Positions 35,470 through 46,380 of a stretch of 64,000 nt of DNA are shown in pieces. The stretch is from Macrothele yani. Taxonomy: Eukaryota > Arthropoda > Arachnida > Araneae > Macrothelidae. The stretch spans positions 84,820,194 through 84,884,193 of the forward strand of contig CM077002.1 of NCBI GenBank assembly GCA_039090855.1, read 5' to 3'. The notes beneath the pieces were generated by a model. That model saw nothing but the letters and a program-made list of their open reading frames with translations, did no database searches and was not told the origin of the DNA. Every line of letters starts with the position of its first letter. Positions within the stretch are counted from its first letter, which is position 1. A program made the translations under genes and the position numbers.

Positions 35470-36513
35470 GTATTATAAGGTGTAATCCCGTATTTCTTTC
35501 ATAATTCTAGATATATTGAGAATGTGTTTGTGAAATGTGTGGTAATGCTTGTTTAATTAACACTTGGAGAAATACTGAGCTGAAAAGAGCAATGGAACTC
35601 AGCAAAAGTTTGAAAATTCACAGCAACTGTGCAGACATGTAATAGACGGTATATTTAAAGCCGACTTGGGTTCTCCAAAACATCGGACTACAAATTTATT
35701 CCTATAAATGTTAAGTGAAGTAAAAAGAAACAAGAAATTAAATCACCATAACAACGTCTCTGTCATTTCTTTCTTACCGTAACAGTGTTCTTTCAACTTT
35801 TTAGGCAGGTTTAAGTCCCTTTTTTTATCGAATCTTTGATACGCCATGTACGTCTATTTGATAAGTAAATAGTACAATATTTCTACGTTTAGATCGATTC
35901 AGTCGAGTGTTATAAATGCCCGGTGCTGTTCATTCAGGAAGTTATTTCAAAGTGAAACATGTTTTTCAATTTGCTTAAGTAGGTACTACTGTTTGGCACA
36001 TCTACCACATTTCGCTTGCAATGACAGCGATTCCCCTGTAAAGGACTTCAACTGCGTTTCTCTTCATACTTTGCAGGGCGTCTCTTTCTAGCGAAACATC
36101 TAATCTGTTGTACAACATACCATCGTAGATTATAAATTCTTCCGCATTCCGCATCACCGACACATGTTATCTACCACTAATTAGCATAACCCTGCTTTGG
36201 ACAGACATTTATGTACTTCTTCACAAAACTTATGTTTTTCTTGTTCTCGGTTCTCATTGAAATTGCTGGTAATAGTCATTCAGTTTAACCTATTAGTTCG
36301 CGTGAAGAGGTTACTAAATGAAGAACCACTATTCTTACGAAGTAAGGGAGATGTCTGTAAAAACCGGCATTCAGATCTCAATCGATGTTCGTTTCAGATT
36401 GCTGATACCTTTTAAAAAATTAACTATTCTTTAAAAAAGATGCAGTGTGTTTGTGTTTCTGTTAAATCAGTTGAAAAGAGTCGAGATATATGTTGCAACA
36501 GAATCAGAACATC
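35470..36513. other. Unassigned intronic sequence
   Basis: AT-rich, nothing recognised. Confidence 0.5.
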
Positions 36514-36764
36514 TACACTGGTGTGCGAAAATTAAGAACGAAGAGGAGAAATTAGCATAACAGCGGAACGAGCAGGCAGAACGGACCGAAAGACCACTCA
36601 GGAGATAGATTAGGGTCCAGTACGGTAGGGCATGCACATATATGCAGCATGACGTAGGGGGGGGGGTATAAAGCACATGGCCGGTGTACGCGCAGCAATT
36701 CGGTGAAAGCTATTGCACGGTGTACATCGGTTTGAACGACGTCGAGTTGCTGCCACCGTGTCAT

Positions 36765-37813
36765 ATGGCTAACAGGCAATCCAGTAGACGACATCTGGAT
36801 GACTTTACCCGAGGTCACGTCATTGGGAAGTTGAAAGAAGGTTGAAGTGTGACTGGTGTGGCCGAGGAGATCGGGATCGCTCACAGCATCGTTTCACGAA
36901 CTTGGAGAGCATTCCGAACGACAGGAACAGCTGTCCGAGAGTTTAGCAGTGGTCTTCCACGAGCAACCACGGCGGCGGACGACCGGTATATTGTCCTACA
37001 GGCGAGAAGAGACAGACGGCAGACAATGGGAGAAATCGCAAGGCAAATGCAACAGACAACTGGACGTTAGTTATCGCGTTTTACCGTGGCCAGGAGGCTG
37101 CACAAAAGTGGTCTGTTTGCACGACGACCAGCACGGTGTGTGCCATTAATGCCTGCTCATCGGAGACGGCGGTTTCTGTGGTGCCAGGAACACAAGAACT
37201 GGACACATCAGCAATGGGGTCGAGTTCTCTTTACGGATGAGAGCCGATTTAGTCTGACGAGCAATTCTGGACGTATACACATCTGTAGAGAGCAGAGGAC
37301 ACGCAATCACACCTCCAACATCATCAAAAGGGACCGGTTTGGAGGTGGCGGAGTTCTCGTTTGGGGCGGTATCACGCTTGGTAGCCGTACTGACCTCCAC
37401 ATCTTCCAAGGAGGTTCAGTCACTGGTGTCCGCTATTGTACCGAGGTTCTCCTGCCTCGGTACAATAGCGGACACATGCGTCTGTTTACAGGTGCAGTGG
37501 GTCCTGAGTTCCTCTTCGTGGACGACAACGCTACACCTCTTCGTACAGTGGCTGTCACAGAGCTGTTGGAGAGTGAAGATATTCAACACATGGATTGGCC
37601 CGCAAGGTCCCCGGACCTAAATCCAATCGAACACCTGTGGGACCTTCTCGTTAGACGCTTGGCAGCACGCCAGCAACGATTCCGCAGCTGCGATTGGCGC
37701 TACAAGAGGAATGGGCCACGATGCCTCAACAGCTCCTTCACAACCTCGTCCTCAGCATGGACAGACATTGTAAATCCTGCAACGCAGTCAGGGGTGATCA
37801 TATCCTCTACTAA
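36765..37813 (+). pseudogene. Tc1-type transposase (element D), DD34E
   Basis: ATG at 36765 opens MANRQSSRRHLDDFTRGHVI and the helix-turn-helix with IGIAHSIVSRTWRAF. In the same frame TGA at 36843-36845 and TAG at 37068-37070 interrupt it. RRLHKSGLFARRPARCVPL and the first catalytic site LFTDESRFSL follow, then GGGVLVWGGI, the second site FVDDNATPL and SPDLNPIEHLWD with the Glu 34 residues on. A frameshift near 37680 leads into the true C-terminus (EEWATMPQQL ... GDHILY), ending with TAA at 37811-37813. Between VLLP and RLFTGAVG the protein has five extra residues compared with element H, created by a perfect 21 bp hairpin (37426-37475). Confidence 0.9.
37426..37475. repeat. Perfect hairpin inside transposase D, 21 bp stem, 8 nt loop
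   Basis: 37426-37446 (gtgtccgctattgtaccgagg) is exactly complementary to 37455-37475, loop ttctcctg. Element H has no such repeat at the homologous place, so the second arm is a local insertion (15 nt net, in frame). Confidence 0.95.
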
Positions 37814-38063
37814 AGACTGGATTTTTGTTGGCAGCCGCCTGTCACATGGACGTTTCTGTCTTCTGTCTAGTTGTGCTCGAAGCTACCTTTACAATAAAGT
37901 GCCTTTGTATCATTTGGATTCCTTGTTTGGACGGTTTTGCTCACTTGTCCCATATTCTTACATCTTGGGGATCTTATGGTATGATTTGAGTCCAAGTGGA
38001 GCACTTCTGCACGACGTTACATTCGAACAACCGTCTCGTCCTTAATTTTTGCACGCCAGTGTA

Positions 38064-39304
38064 TTTCTGCAGAGAACGGCCCTAAAACCTCATTCCCTGT
38101 TTTTTACTTTTTTAAATCAATCATTTCTAGTGTACTTCTGATCTTACTGCGCATTTTTTGTCTTATTCCTGTACGGCACTCTTTCCCAGAAAATCATTGT
38201 TTAAGGGAAAAGAAAATTGTTTCTCTGCACATTTCGGCTGAGCCTGTGATTTCCTTTCCTTCAAAGTCATACGCACAAATGCTCGCGAGCGCGCGCCCAC
38301 ACACTCACACACACACAGATTTTCCAAACATTCAGTAGAAGGTGAAGTGATACGCGAAATATATTCTGAATTTGAGGTAGTAAGAAAAGTTTCCCTACCA
38401 GGAGCAAATAAAGGACGTCCTTGTTCAACACAACACCGTCGGTATCCCAGGAATCCTCGGGAAATGGCCACAAGTTATTCACTCGTACTTCCTCTCAGGG
38501 TCGACCGAAGGCGAAATTCATTGATCCTGTCCGAAATTTCGAAACGTAATATAACAGGTGGTAGCAACGCAGTGGCAACGATAATTTTATTCACGTTTTA
38601 TTTTTATTTCATTGCAGTAATTAATCGTTTTTACGGCGGAGTTTTTCCTAATTCTAGGGATCGTTGTCTCGTACAGGTCTGGTTTGGTGAGTGATAGCAC
38701 GCACAGACTGTATACCGTTGTTTAAAAAAAGAAAAAGAAATAAATAAGAAGATTTTAAGATAAAATATAAGGGCATTGACTTTATTATCTGCATCTGCAT
38801 TGCCAGCTTACAACCAATGTCTGCAAATCTAAAAATTTATTTTGAGACTCAATCACTATTTTCATTTTAAATTCAACCAAATTACTGTCACAGATGACAG
38901 CAGTTTGGTTAAAATTAAAATGAAATTATAAATACATTCGATAACTAACTCCATTCCCCTCTGTCACTTTCTGATCTGGGCCCTGCTTCTACCTTGATAT
39001 AGGAAAGTCTACGCGTGGACGACATCAGAGAAGTTTGAGCGTCACTTTCGAAATATCTCAGAAATGAAATATATCTCAGAAATGTATGCCACCTTCTAAA
39101 CCTCACAATTTACTTAGCACGTACGAATGAAAGAAATGACTGTATGTAAAATGCACATGATAACAATTATGCACACACTTTCTGGAAAAACAAAAGCCAA
39201 GTATTTTCCTGGCCCTGCTAGTCCGGGAAGTTCCTCCGCCTTTGCTTCCTCGGGCCTTCGTAAAAGGTAAAACTGCATGCTTTCTAAAATCTCTCTTCCT
39301 CGGT
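38064..39304. other. Unassigned intronic sequence with an imperfect hairpin
   Basis: 38860-38890 pairs imperfectly (about four mismatches) with 38895-38925. A short CA/GC-rich run sits near 38284-38320. No gene recognised. Confidence 0.5.
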
Positions 39305-40149
39305 ATTGAAATGAGTGCGGCCGGAAGAGAGAGAGAGAGAGAGAGAGTGTGTGTGTGTGTGTGTGTGTACACAACCTTCCATTCAAACAGAATTCAATAA
39401 TAGTGATTTCTAAGTTACAAACTTCTAGTGTACCTTAATGAGTGTGGCCGGGAGAGAGAGAGAGAGAGAAAATGTACATAACCTTCCATTCAAACAGGAT
39501 GCAATAATAGTGATTCCTAAGTTGCAAAATTCTAGGGCTTTTTAATGAGTGTGGCCAGGGAGACAAAGTGTGCACAACCTTCCGTTCAAGCGGGATGCAA
39601 CAACAGTGATTCCTGTATAACAAACTTCTAGTGTTTTTTAATGAGTGTGGCCGGGAGAGAGAAAGTGTGTATATCCAGCCTTCCATTCAAACAGGATGCA
39701 ATAATAGTAATTCCCAAGTTACAAACTTCTAGTGTTTTCTAATTACTGTGGCCTGGAGAGAGAGAGTGTATGTACACAACCTTCCATTCAAAAAGGATGC
39801 AGTACTAGTGATTCCTAAGTTACAAACTTCTAATGTTTTTTAATGAGTGTTGCCGAGACAGAAAGAGTGTGTGTGTGTATGTGGGTGTGTGAGGGGGTGG
39901 GGGTGCACAACCTTTTAAACAGGACGCAATAATAGTGATTCCTAAGATACAAACTTCTAGTGTTCTCTAATGAGTTTTGCCGGGAGGGAGAGAGAGAGTG
40001 TGTGTGTATGTACAAAACCTTCCATTCAAACAGGATGCAATAATATTGATTCCTAAGTTACAAGCTTCTAGTGTTTTTAATGAGTGTGGCCGGGGGAGAG
40101 AGAGTGTACAAAACCTTCCATTTAAACAGGATGAAATACAAAGGGCACC

Positions 40150-41158
40150 CTGAAAGTAATTTCTCGTTCCTCATAAGATTTTTATTTGTAGCAACAAAAA
40201 TGGGAAACTTGGTGGCAAAATACTTGGACATATTGTTAATAATGCTAGTTCACAGCCAGTTTAACGTCTGTCACATTGTCAAAACGTTCCCCACGAAGGG
40301 TGTTTTTCAAAGGGACAAACAGGAAAAAGTCTGAGGGAGCCAAATCAGGACTGTAGGGGTTGGGACATCGCCGTCCACCCCAGTTTGGCAATAGCCTGTG
40401 AAGTCTCCTTGAGGTGTGGGGACGTGCGTTATCATGATGTAAAACAACACTATAAAATGGAATGTCATGTCTTTTCCTTCTGATAGCTTCTTTTAAATTC
40501 TTCAGTATCTGCAGATAGTGAGCACTGTTTATTGTTGCAACTCCTGGATGCTGACATGACCATCAGCTGTGATGAGGTCGTTAGTTGTTGCCTGTTGGCA
40601 TTTGTCGTTGCCTGTTGGCATTTGTCGTTCCCTGTTGGCATTTGTCGTTGCCTGTAGGCATTTGTCGTTCCCTGTTGGCATTTGTCGTTGCCTGTTGGCA
40701 TTTGTCGTTCCCTGTTGGCATTTGTCGTTCCCTGTTGGCATTGTCGTTGCCTGTTGGCATTTGTCGTTGCCTGTTGGCATTTGTCTTTGCCTGTTGGCAT
40801 TTGTCGTTGCCTGTTGGCATTTGTCGTTGCCTGTTGGTATTTGTCGTAGCCTGTTGGCATTTGTCGTTGCCTGTTGGCATTTGTCGTTGCCTGTTGGCAT
40901 TGCGCGTCTTCCACTCCGTTGTTCGACCGACACTGAACTTTCTCCCTCTCGAAAGCTCTTCATCCGTTTTCGGACATTACTGATATCGATTGTGGTTGCT
41001 CCATACGCCGCCAGGAGTCTTCTGTGGATTTCTGGAGCCTCACATCCCTCTTTTTCCAGGAATTCAATTACGGCTCGCTGCTTTTCTCTGTCCTTCATGA
41101 TCTTTATTTCCGATTCTGAAAAAAATTGTTCCCGCATTGGTAACATATCATTGTACAT
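40150..41158 (-). pseudogene. Mariner transposase (DD34D-like), centre replaced by a minisatellite
   Basis: The N-terminus at 41158-40900 is well kept: MKDREKQRAVIEFLEKEG, EIHRRLLAAYGA, TIDISNVRKRMKSF and EQRSGRR, the paired helix-turn-helix DNA-binding half. From 40898 to 40577 the sequence is a 20 bp tandem repeat. It replaces the part that should carry the linker and the first catalytic site (GDETW), which I do not find. After it, in shifted frames, come HHDNARPHTSRRL (second site) and YSPDLAPSDFFLF (third Asp, about 33-34 residues on), ending near 40180. It cannot make a working transposase. Confidence 0.85.
40577..40898. repeat. 20 bp minisatellite, ~16 copies
   Basis: Unit gttgcctgttggcatttgtc with a common variant gttccctg...; one unit is 19 bp (near 40740). 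Because 20 is not a multiple of 3, the repeat is open in several frames on both strands and yields spurious proteins. Confidence 0.96.
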
Positions 41159-41415
41159 GTCAGTGCAGTTTCATTAAAATCACTTCAAAATTTCAAAAGT
41201 AAAGTTATTAAGAAGGAGGCATTACTTTCAGGATGCCCTTGTAATAGTGATTATTAAGTAATAAACTTCTAACGTTTTTAATGAGTGCGGCGGAAGATTG
41301 TGTACACACACTCTGTGTGTGTACACAATTTACCATTCAAAGAGAATGCAGTAATAATGATTCCTAAGTTACAAACTTCTAGTGATTTTTAATTAGTGTG
41401 GCGTGGAGAGAGAGT

Positions 41416-41448
<33 letters not shown>

Positions 41449-41885
41449 ACAACGTACCATGCAAACAGAATGTGTGGCGTGGAGAGAGAGAGAGAGAGAG
41501 AGTATTTGTGTGTGTGTACACAACGTACCATGCAAACAGGATGCAGTAATAATGATTTCTAAGTTACAAACTTCTAGTGATTTTTAATTAATGTGGCGTG
41601 AAGAGAGAGAGAGAGAGAAAGTATATGTGTGTGTGTGTGTGCACAACGTACGATGCAAACAGGATGTGTGGCGTGGGAGAGAGAGAGAGCATTTGTGTGT
41701 GTGTGTGTGTACACAACGTACCATGCAAACAGGATGCAGTACTAATGATTCCTGAGTTACAAACTTCTAGTGATTTTTAATAAGTGTGGCCGAGAGAGAC
41801 AGAGTGTGTATACACAACCTTCCATTCAAACTGGATGCAATAGTAGGGATTCCTAAGTTACAAACTTGTAGTGTTTTTTGTATAG

Positions 41886-42237
41886 TGCACAATGATAGTT
41901 CGTACGCATTTGACAAAAATTTGCTGCTTATAATTTTTTTTCATCTCTATATATTTTATTTAAGTATTTTAAAATGTTACTTCATAAAATAATTACTTTG
42001 AATGTTTCAGCAACCGATCGCATGGCTGAACCTTTCAGAAGTGCGATCATATTCGTTTATTCGATATGTTACATATACGTTTCCAGAAACGGAAAAACAA
42101 CACTGCTCGACATATCGTATAATAGATAATGTCACACCATGAAAGAACGCACCAGACGAGACGAAATTTACTTCGTATGTAGACAAATAGGTGGGAAAAA
42201 GTTCTTTAATTTCTGAAGTATTACATGAATGCTATAT
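41886..42237. other. Unassigned intronic sequence
   Basis: Nothing recognised. Confidence 0.5.
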
Positions 42238-42410
42238 CTTTTTTTTGTTGGAGCCCGTCCCTAATTTAGGATCACTGGTTCCAAGAAAGGGAGAGGCCCA
42301 GTGCCGTATGACACACACAACATCCATGCCTCACCGGGATTCGAACCCGGACCTCTTTCGGACGAATGATCAGAGGTCATCGCTTAGACCACTGCGCCAC
42401 CGGGGCGGCA
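42238..42410 (-). mobile_element. tRNA-derived SINE (short 3' end)
   Basis: Minus strand: tRNA-like head tgccgccccggtggcgcagt (A box TGGCGCAGTGG, B box GGTTCGAATCC), body ggcatggatgttgtgtg... ctaaattagggacggg, then caac(A)n. The tail segment with gttgctcacgg found in other copies is missing, so this is a shorter subfamily or a deletion. Loose direct repeats aatgctatat / aatgatat flank it. Confidence 0.88.
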
Positions 42411-42439
42411 AATGATATGGACGGGGATATAGTGTAATG

Positions 42440-43030
42440 TAGCGTGAGTCAATGTGGCCGCCATGCTGGGCTATACATTCGATAGCACGACTTGGCATCG
42501 AGTTAAAAGGTCCGCGTATGGTGTCTCGAGGTATCGCTGACCATGCGTCGTTGACCCGTGTCCACAATTTATCCACATTCCGAAAAGGTCATGCAGAGAC
42601 GTTAAGTGGTCTGTTATGATATCCCACACGTTCCTTATTAGGGTGAAGTCTGGTGATCGCGCTGGCCATGGCAGCAGCTGGACACCTGTTGGATACTGCC
42701 TTCTGATATTGGCAGTGTGCTGGCGTTCGATACCTTTTTTAAAACTGAGGGTCAGGGATACTAAGGAGATACGGCACCATAACGTGCTTCAGAACCTCCG
42801 TAACGTATCGTCATGCTGGCATTGCACCTACTATGAGTACGAGTGATGAACGGCTGTTGAAACTGATAGTGCCCCGAACCATGACACCAGGCTGAGGAGC
42901 CTATAACTCTCATGGATGGCGATAAGATCACCCCAGTGGTAACGTCGTCTCCAGACTCCCGATTTTTGACGCTGAGACAGAAGCGAGACTCGTCGCTGAA
43001 TACGACATAGTTCCATTCGTCCATTCATGG
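42440..43030 (-). pseudogene. Tc1-type transposase remnant (Tc1-E)
   Basis: Minus strand, shifted frames: EWNYVVFSDESRFCLSVKN (first catalytic site), VWRRR, GAISFNSRSSLVL-like and RYVTEVLKHVMVPYL words, WPARSPDFT-like remains without a clear NPIE, and the C-terminus WTRVNDAWSAIPRDTIRG, SMPSRAIECIAQHGGHID. The N-terminal half (to about 43600) is not readable. Terminal repeats not found. It abuts the SINE at 42410. Confidence 0.72.
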
Positions 43031-43599
43031 ATGCCTGGTACGGCACCACTGCAATCTTGCGCGACGATGTTCTGTGGTGAGTGGTAGTCATCGCAGTGGT
43101 TAAGGAGAGCGTAAACCTGCCTCAACCAATCTGCGATTCTCAGTCTGTATAGTTACGGGGATATCACAACTACCTGTACACCTCATTCAGTGACGACTGC
43201 TGTGGATTCTGAGAATGATACGACTGTCCTTAGAACGCTCCCAGTCGAGGAGTTCGGAAATGCACCATCCCCACTACTGTGACGCTCCTTACCTTCCTCT
43301 AATCACTTGTGCCACATTCTGCTGACAGTTCTAATATCCTAATGCGTTTCTTCCATTATGCGATGTAGTGAACAACTAGTCTTAGCCCAATGATGAAGCC
43401 TATAATAAAAGTGTCCGTATGATGGTAGGATTCCCGATGACGTCTTCCAGGCATTCTCATCCCTTACACGTGGTTTCGTCACTGAGATCAATCTGATTCA
43501 TGGTCCACATGCTCAAGTGAAGCCGACAAAACGTTGATACGCTGAGCTGTTCGCACTTTTATCTCCCTCACCTATTACGTGATTAGTTCGCAACGACAA

Positions 43600-46259
43600 A
43601 CATTTACGTAACCCAATTTTCAACACATGTTCACCGATTTCTATGGCGCTACAACAAATACTTCTTGTTCTGGCATTTTTTATGTCGAGCAAATAAGGCA
43701 GTAGCGCAACAAGGATTTCTTCTTGGAAGGAGGTCCACTCTTGCTGAAATTGGGGCAGTATCCTGTGAAGGGCCAGGAGGGAGAGATGTGCCCTCTTTCT
43801 CCAAATATATATTCCAAAAACTTTTATATAGTGGATCGAGGACGAAAAAAACGTGTGCCACTTGTTAATTCAGTCTTGGTTCAGAGGAGCGATAGCAATC
43901 AGGAGAAAATCGAAATCGAATAGACAAATCTATGAAGTGTTAATTTTTGTTCATTTTCTTCCCTTTCTCATCTCTCCTCCCCTCCCCCTTCCCAAGAAGC
44001 ATTTGCTTATATCATAAAATGGGCCGTTAGACTTCATCAGCAAAAATTTCTCTTTATGGTTAGCATAACATTTTAGATAAGACTGAATTGGACAAAAAAA
44101 TAAAAATATTTGGAAATGACGGGGCGAACCCGATGGACCCACTCCTATTTGCACCACTGATATAAGGATCGCAAGTTGCTGCTTAACGTTCATAAACACT
44201 ATTTTCAACGTACATCAATTGTTTTGTAATACAAGATTCATTCCTGTCATGAAAACCAGCAAATCTTATCCGACAAAAGTGCTGCAATGAACAAGAAGAC
44301 ATTTTAGGTAATGTTGCATCTAAATGTTACTATCTGTATAGTGCTCAAAGTTTCATACACTTTTCGAAATAACTGAGATAAAAAGATACAAAATCTTATT
44401 GTTGAAGTCTGTTGTTAAAATTATGCAATTCAGCAATCAAGTTTATAGACACATTTCGTTTCTCTGCATTAATAATTAAAGCAAAGCAACTGTTAAGAAT
44501 GATAGAGGAATTTAAGAAACAAAGAAAAAAAGCAAGAACAGTTGCTTTGCTTTTATTGTTAATGGAGTTCAAGAGATGAAAAGATGTTGTCACATTCTTT
44601 TTGATAGTTTAGCAAAAAAATCGCTCTACTGCTGTTAGGAAGGTTTCCACTTTAATCTTTGTTTCTTAAATTCCTCTATCATTCTTAATTTTGTCTGAAT
44701 CGCTATGAAATCACACGCTGCACATTCTCACCTCTCCTTAGCATGGTAAAAATGTCAGAATCGGCAATGAGACAATCCTTCGTGAAATGACGAAAGTGAA
44801 GGGAGTACCTAAATCGGCGGTTGAACAATCTTCCATCAAACCAAGGATAAGGGGTAAGAAAAGGATATATTTTTTAGTTCAATCTGATAGAAACCTAAAG
44901 GAAATCGACGGTAGCAATTGCGCTATTAAAAGTCGGTGTACACGTGTAGAATTTGAACTGAACTCTCGTGCATTGAAGTATTGTAAACAGCAGCAAAGCT
45001 GGGAAAAATATTCGAATAAACTTTAGACTTTTGGCAAATTTAGGAGAAACGAAAGTTACTCTGTGTGAGCAGCGTTAATATGGGTGTATGGTATGTAAAG
45101 TGGGTGCTTCTCAGTTTATAAAATGATTTTTTCGCAACGAAGAGCGGACACTCACAGCGATAATCAAAGCTCTCTCCGAAGCCGACACTGGTATTGGAAA
45201 ATTTAGATGTGCATGAGAAATAATTCCCCAGAGATTGTGAGTGAAAACAATAAGGAATGTTTTCCTGTGGATTCTGACGTTTCATTTTGAATTTAAGGAT
45301 TTTGAAAAGAAGCCAAAAAAAAAAAAAAAGGTCTAAGACCCTACCTTTAGCTATGTGCGACTTTTTGTTCTTTCGAAAATTGAAAAAGCGCTTCAAGTGG
45401 AACGACTTGAATGACACCTAACGGGAAATTCCTGGGATATTCTGCAAAAAAATGATGTGATGGTATCCTAAGTTACGTGGGCATTCGTGTTCAGGTGGTA
45501 TGTAGATATGCAGAGCAACAGGTAGTTATGTCTAGAATCTTCAGTATCGAAACTTGTGTTTTAATTCGTATTCTTCGGCTTCGTTAAATTTGGAGTTCAA
45601 GAGATGAAAAGATGCTTCTGCTTATGAAATCGAAAGCTCTTAAAATATGTTTGTGGGCAAAACATTTGATGTCATGCCAGAGTAAACGTAAAAATATGCA
45701 ATTACTTTCAACATACGAGTTTGACGGAAACATCGATATTGGCAGAAGTTATGTCAATAAAGAAAATTTAGCACCAATGGTTGAAAAGTGACAAAAGTAT
45801 ATGATATTAAAGGTAAGGAATCTGCTGTTTGCCAATAACTTATTTAAATCTGGCTGAAACGGTTTACAGATTGGCGAACCCAGTGCTTTACTGGGTCTAA
45901 AAATTTTGATGGTTTACAGGAACCATAAAAAGTTTTATACCCAAGAAAGCACTGCATTCGCAGTAGAAAACAATACTGTATTTTAACTATGTTCTTGTAA
46001 TCAGATTAATAGCTTATGGTCAAGTCTAGAGGCAATGAATGGATGATTTTTAACACATTCAACTTAGGAGAGTTTTTCGCCCCTTAAGTTGTTATTTCAA
46101 AATAAGCTAGACTTTGCGTCTGACTTTCCACAGAAATAACACGATGTTTCATTTTTAGTTTGCCAGACTGCTTAGTTACATGCTAAGAAATCCTGTTGAA
46201 ATATGTTTTGAAAAATGTTAATAAGTAGATATCTGCATGAAAAATATTCATATTTCTAG
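43600..46259. other. Unassigned intronic sequence
   Basis: No gene recognised. A 67-codon frame at 43665-43868 and a 79-codon frame at 44787-45026 match nothing I know. The phrase ggagttcaagagatgaaaag occurs at about 44565 and again near 45592. Inverted repeats at 44478-44688 are listed separately. Confidence 0.45.
44478..44688. repeat. Pair of overlapping perfect inverted repeats
   Basis: 44478-44494 is complementary to 44537-44553 (17 bp, loop 42). The loop segment 44493-44524 is itself complementary to 44657-44688 (32 bp, perfect). Two fold-back copies of neighbouring sequence therefore lie within 210 bp. Confidence 0.88.
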
Positions 46260-46380
46260 GGTGACGATCCAGTTGTGGCCGCTCAGCAGTTATCCATACT
46301 TATAGAACTTGTGATCAGTATGAAAGAGAAACTAGCTGATATCAATGACCACTCCTACAACAACTTCATGCTCCGTGTGG
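46260..46380 (+). CDS. rut: Membrane adenylyl cyclase, next exon of the C2 catalytic domain
   Basis: A 121 bp exon: 40 codons plus one base (phase 0 start, phase 1 end), preceded by tatttctag and followed by gtaaga. It reads GDDPVVAAQQLSILIELV, then SMKEKLADINDHSYNNFMLR and V, with the next Gly split by the intron. NxHSYNNFMLRVG is the strand leading to the INIGPVVAGVIG segment of C2, which must be encoded by the following exon. That exon was not found before 64000. Joined to the exon at 34977 the reading frame continues without a gap, at the expected distance between KIKT and LRVG. The last intron downstream is therefore longer than 17.6 kb. Confidence 0.92.

Larger units (their letters stand above)
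36516..38061 (+). mobile_element. Tc1-like element D
   Basis: TA-flanked (36514-36515, 38062-38063), 1546 bp. Ends CACTGGTGTGCGAAAATTAAG (left) and its inverted counterpart with few changes (cttaatttttgcacgccagtg). A G-run (36657-36667) lies in the 5' untranslated part. It belongs to the same broad Tc1 family as element H (57896-59671) but has different ends. Confidence 0.92.
40139..41241 (-). mobile_element. Mariner-type element inserted in the tandem array
   Basis: TA-flanked (40137-40138 and 41242-41243). Ends CAAAGGGCACCCTGAAAGTAAT (left) and ATTACTTTCAGGATGCCCTTG (right) form terminal inverted repeats. 1103 bp, with the transposase on the minus strand and its middle replaced by a 20 bp minisatellite. 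The array continues on both sides, so the mariner is younger than the array. Confidence 0.9.
39305..41885. repeat. Tandem array of ~100-120 bp units with GA/GT microsatellite cores
   Basis: Each unit runs: gagtgtggccggg, a (GA)n then (GT)n tract, tacacaaccttccattcaaac, ggatgcaataatagtgattc, then ctaagttacaaacttctagtg and ttttaat. I count about eight units before and six after the mariner insertion (40139-41241). The units after it form a subfamily (gtggcgtggagag, aacgtaccatgcaaacag) with a longer compound unit. The reading frames on both strands here come only from the repeats. Confidence 0.93.
35076..46259 (+). other. Intron of the adenylyl cyclase gene (11.2 kb)
   Basis: Bounded by the gtgagt donor at 35076 and the tatttctag acceptor ending at 46259. 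It contains a fold-back repeat, Tc1 D, a tandem array with a mariner, a SINE and a Tc1 remnant, listed separately. The coding phases of the flanking exons agree (0/0). Confidence 0.85.

Noticed and set aside
39103..40015. Frames rich in HTHTHT/LSLSLS
   Set aside because: Translations of GT/GA microsatellites in the tandem array.
40577..40898. Regular 20 bp repeats resembling a CRISPR array
   Set aside because: The units are directly contiguous with no spacers and the sequence is eukaryotic; it is a minisatellite.
40465..41177. Long open frames (up to 209 codons) on both strands
   Set aside because: They arise from a 20 bp minisatellite that is open in several frames; only the N-terminal mariner part on the minus strand is meaningful.
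42325..42410. Possible tRNA gene (also at 25028-25112, 58720-58805, 61335-61420)
   Set aside because: Promoter boxes are present, but each is the head of a SINE with a conserved body and A-rich tail, so they are retroposons.
44787..45026. 79-codon basic frame on the + strand
   Set aside because: No recognised family and no supporting context.
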